Positions 33,560 through 34,674 of a stretch of DNA of 34,674 nt are shown here, one piece after another. This DNA is from Phycisphaerales bacterium (lineage in GTDB: Bacteria; Planctomycetota; Phycisphaerae; Phycisphaerales; SM1A02): NCBI GenBank assembly GCA_029246705.1, contig JAQWMQ010000038.1, positions 1 to 34,674 of the forward strand, in the 5' to 3' direction. The notes under the pieces are model-generated. The model worked only from the letters and a program-made list of their open reading frames with translations, had not been told where the DNA came from and did no database searches. Made by a program: the position numbers and the translations under genes. Positions within the stretch are counted from its first letter, which is position 1, and each line of letters begins with the position of its first letter.

Positions 33560-34674
33560 ATGAACTCAATCATCATCATGTTGACGCTGTTGCTTGGCGG
33601 AGAACGCCCTCCCAACGTGGTCCTGGTCTTTACCGACGATCAGGGCTGGGGCGATCTCGGCTGCCAGGGTTCGACCCAGATTCCGACACCCAACATCGAT
33701 CGGCTGTCCGCGGAAGGCATGCGATTCACCGATTTCTACGTCTCGCAGCCGGTCTGTTCAGCCAGTCGCAGTTCACTGCTGACCGGTTGCTACGCCAATC
33801 GGATCGGCATATCGGGCGCCCTGGTCCCATCATCGAAGATCGGTCTCGCCGACGGTGAGACCACCATCGCCGAGATGCTGCGACCTCACGGGTACACTTC
33901 GGGGTGTTTCGGCAAGTGGCACCTCGGTCATCATCCGGAATTCCTTCCCACCCGTCATGGATTCGAACGGTATTCGGGCATTCCCTACTCCAACGACATG
34001 TGGCCGGGCCATCCGGAGTCACCGAAGGCCTGGCCGCCACTGCCCTGGTACACCATCGCCTCAGGCGATGCGACGCCACGCGTGGAGATCATCGAGGATC
34101 TCGACCATCAGGACCAGGTCACCAGGCGAACGACCGAGGAGGCCGTGGCATTCATCCACGAACATGCCACCGAGCCATTCTTCCTCTACGTGCCCCATTC
34201 AATGCCGCACGTGCCCCTGGGCGTGGGGCCACGTTTCAGGCAGTCGACCGAATACGGAACCTATGGTGACGTCATTCGCGAGATCGACTGGTCGGTCGGG
34301 CAGCTGCGCGAGGCACTCGAGGAGGAGGGCGTGCTGGATGAGACCATCTTCATCTACGCCAGCGACAACGGCCCATGGCTTTCGTACGGTGATCACGCTG
34401 GTACGACCGGCGGTCTTCGCGAAGGCAAGGGCACGACCTTCGAAGGTGGAGTCCGGGTTCCGTTCATCGTTCGCTATCCCGATGTCGTCCCGGCCGGAAC
34501 CACCAGCAGCGAACCGTGCATGACCATCGACGTGCTCCCGACACTCGCCACCCTGACCGGGTCACGAGAATCGATGGGATCACTGGAGATCGATGGCAAG
34601 GACATCTCCCCGATACTGAAGGGCGTGCCCGGAGCACGATCCCCTCATGAAGCCCTGTACTTCTGGTACCGGCG
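33560..34674 (+). CDS. Type I sulfatase (arylsulfatase family), cut by window end
   Basis: N-terminal 371 residues of a sulfatase that runs past the window edge, so no stop is seen. A hydrophobic N-terminus (about 1-14) suggests export. Metal-binding Asp26-Asp27 (FTDDQGWGDLG) and the C-x-A-S-R motif (CSASRSS, Cys66) are present. Cys66 should be converted to formylglycine by a sulfatase-modifying enzyme not found here. GKWHLG and ASDNGPW continue the active site. It would hydrolyse sulfate esters, plausibly on algal polysaccharide given the fuconate dehydratase 4 kb away, but the substrate cannot be read from sequence. It is divergent from the redoxin-monooxygenase fusion. Confidence 0.92.
   Translation, partial: MNSIIIMLTLLLGGERPPNVVLVFTDDQGWGDLGCQGSTQIPTPNIDRLSAEGMRFTDFYVSQPVCSASRSSLLTGCYANRIGISGALVPSSKIGLADGETTIAEMLRPHGYTSGCFGKWHLGHHPEFLPTRHGFERYSGIPYSNDMWPGHPESPKAWPPLPWYTIASGDATPRVEIIEDLDHQDQVTRRTTEEAVAFIHEHATEPFFLYVPHSMPHVPLGVGPRFRQSTEYGTYGDVIREIDWSVGQLREALEEEGVLDETIFIYASDNGPWLSYGDHAGTTGGLREGKGTTFEGGVRVPFIVRYPDVVPAGTTSSEPCMTIDVLPTLATLTGSRESMGSLEIDGKDISPILKGVPGARSPHEALYFWYR

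Overview
The window is high-GC, gene-dense chromosomal DNA that looks like a marine planctomycete, most likely class Phycisphaerae. This is inferred from protein style, not from a marker gene. Five exported proteins carry the same dockerin-like calcium-binding module (two D-x-[DN]-x-D-G...D-G-x-D-L loops ending in L-G-x-W-G). Other planctomycete-type features are an FG-GAP/ASPIC protein, two pappalysin-type proteases, redoxin/cytochrome c/copper-monooxygenase-like proteins, a type I sulfatase and a Tat-exported Gfo/Idh oxidoreductase. I saw no rRNA, tRNA, CRISPR array, integrase, transposase or phage gene.

Layout. 0.27-2.1 kb: SulP anion transporter with a C-terminal STAS domain. 2.3-4.3 kb: secreted FG-GAP/ASPIC protein. 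4.3-5.1 kb (minus): MutM/Fpg-type DNA glycosylase without its zinc cysteines. 5.2-7.3 kb: S9 prolyl oligopeptidase lipoprotein. 7.3-8.7 kb (minus): two tandem beta-carbonic anhydrases, one exported and one cytosolic. 9.0-10.2 kb: FAS1-CIA30 fusion. 10.2-11.2 kb (minus): homocysteine S-methyltransferase. 11.5-14.0 kb: large secreted dockerin-tagged protein. 14.0-14.3 kb (minus): small membrane protein. 14.5-15.5 kb: sulfotransferase. 15.6-16.6 kb: YHYH-domain protein. 16.7-18.7 kb: redoxin lipoprotein followed by a haem c/monooxygenase-like protein. 18.7-20.0 kb (minus): metallo-beta-lactamase-fold hydrolase and a repeat protein. 20.2-24.9 kb (minus): two paralogous M43 metalloproteases, each followed by its own terminator. 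25.2-28.5 kb: a probable operon of an M20 deacylase, an SGNH hydrolase and a doubly anchored coiled-coil lipoprotein. 28.5-29.9 kb (minus): L-fuconate dehydratase-like enzyme. 29.9-31.2 kb: Gfo/Idh oxidoreductase. 31.5-33.4 kb (minus): a redoxin-cytochrome-monooxygenase fusion with EF-hands. 33.6 kb to the end: type I sulfatase cut by the window edge.

How the genes may work together. Much of the window encodes cell-envelope or secreted proteins that could process external polymers: proteases, peptidase, esterase, sulfatase and fuconate dehydratase. The last two would suit sulfated, fucose-rich algal polysaccharide. The SulP transporter and the two carbonic anhydrases could jointly handle bicarbonate, although they are about 5 kb apart and not co-transcribed. 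The most unusual comparison is between the two redoxin/haem/monooxygenase loci. One is a single polypeptide with all expected copper ligands. The other is a two-gene version whose monooxygenase-like part has lost most of them. Several convergent gene pairs end within 0-12 bases of each other and leave no room for ordinary terminators.
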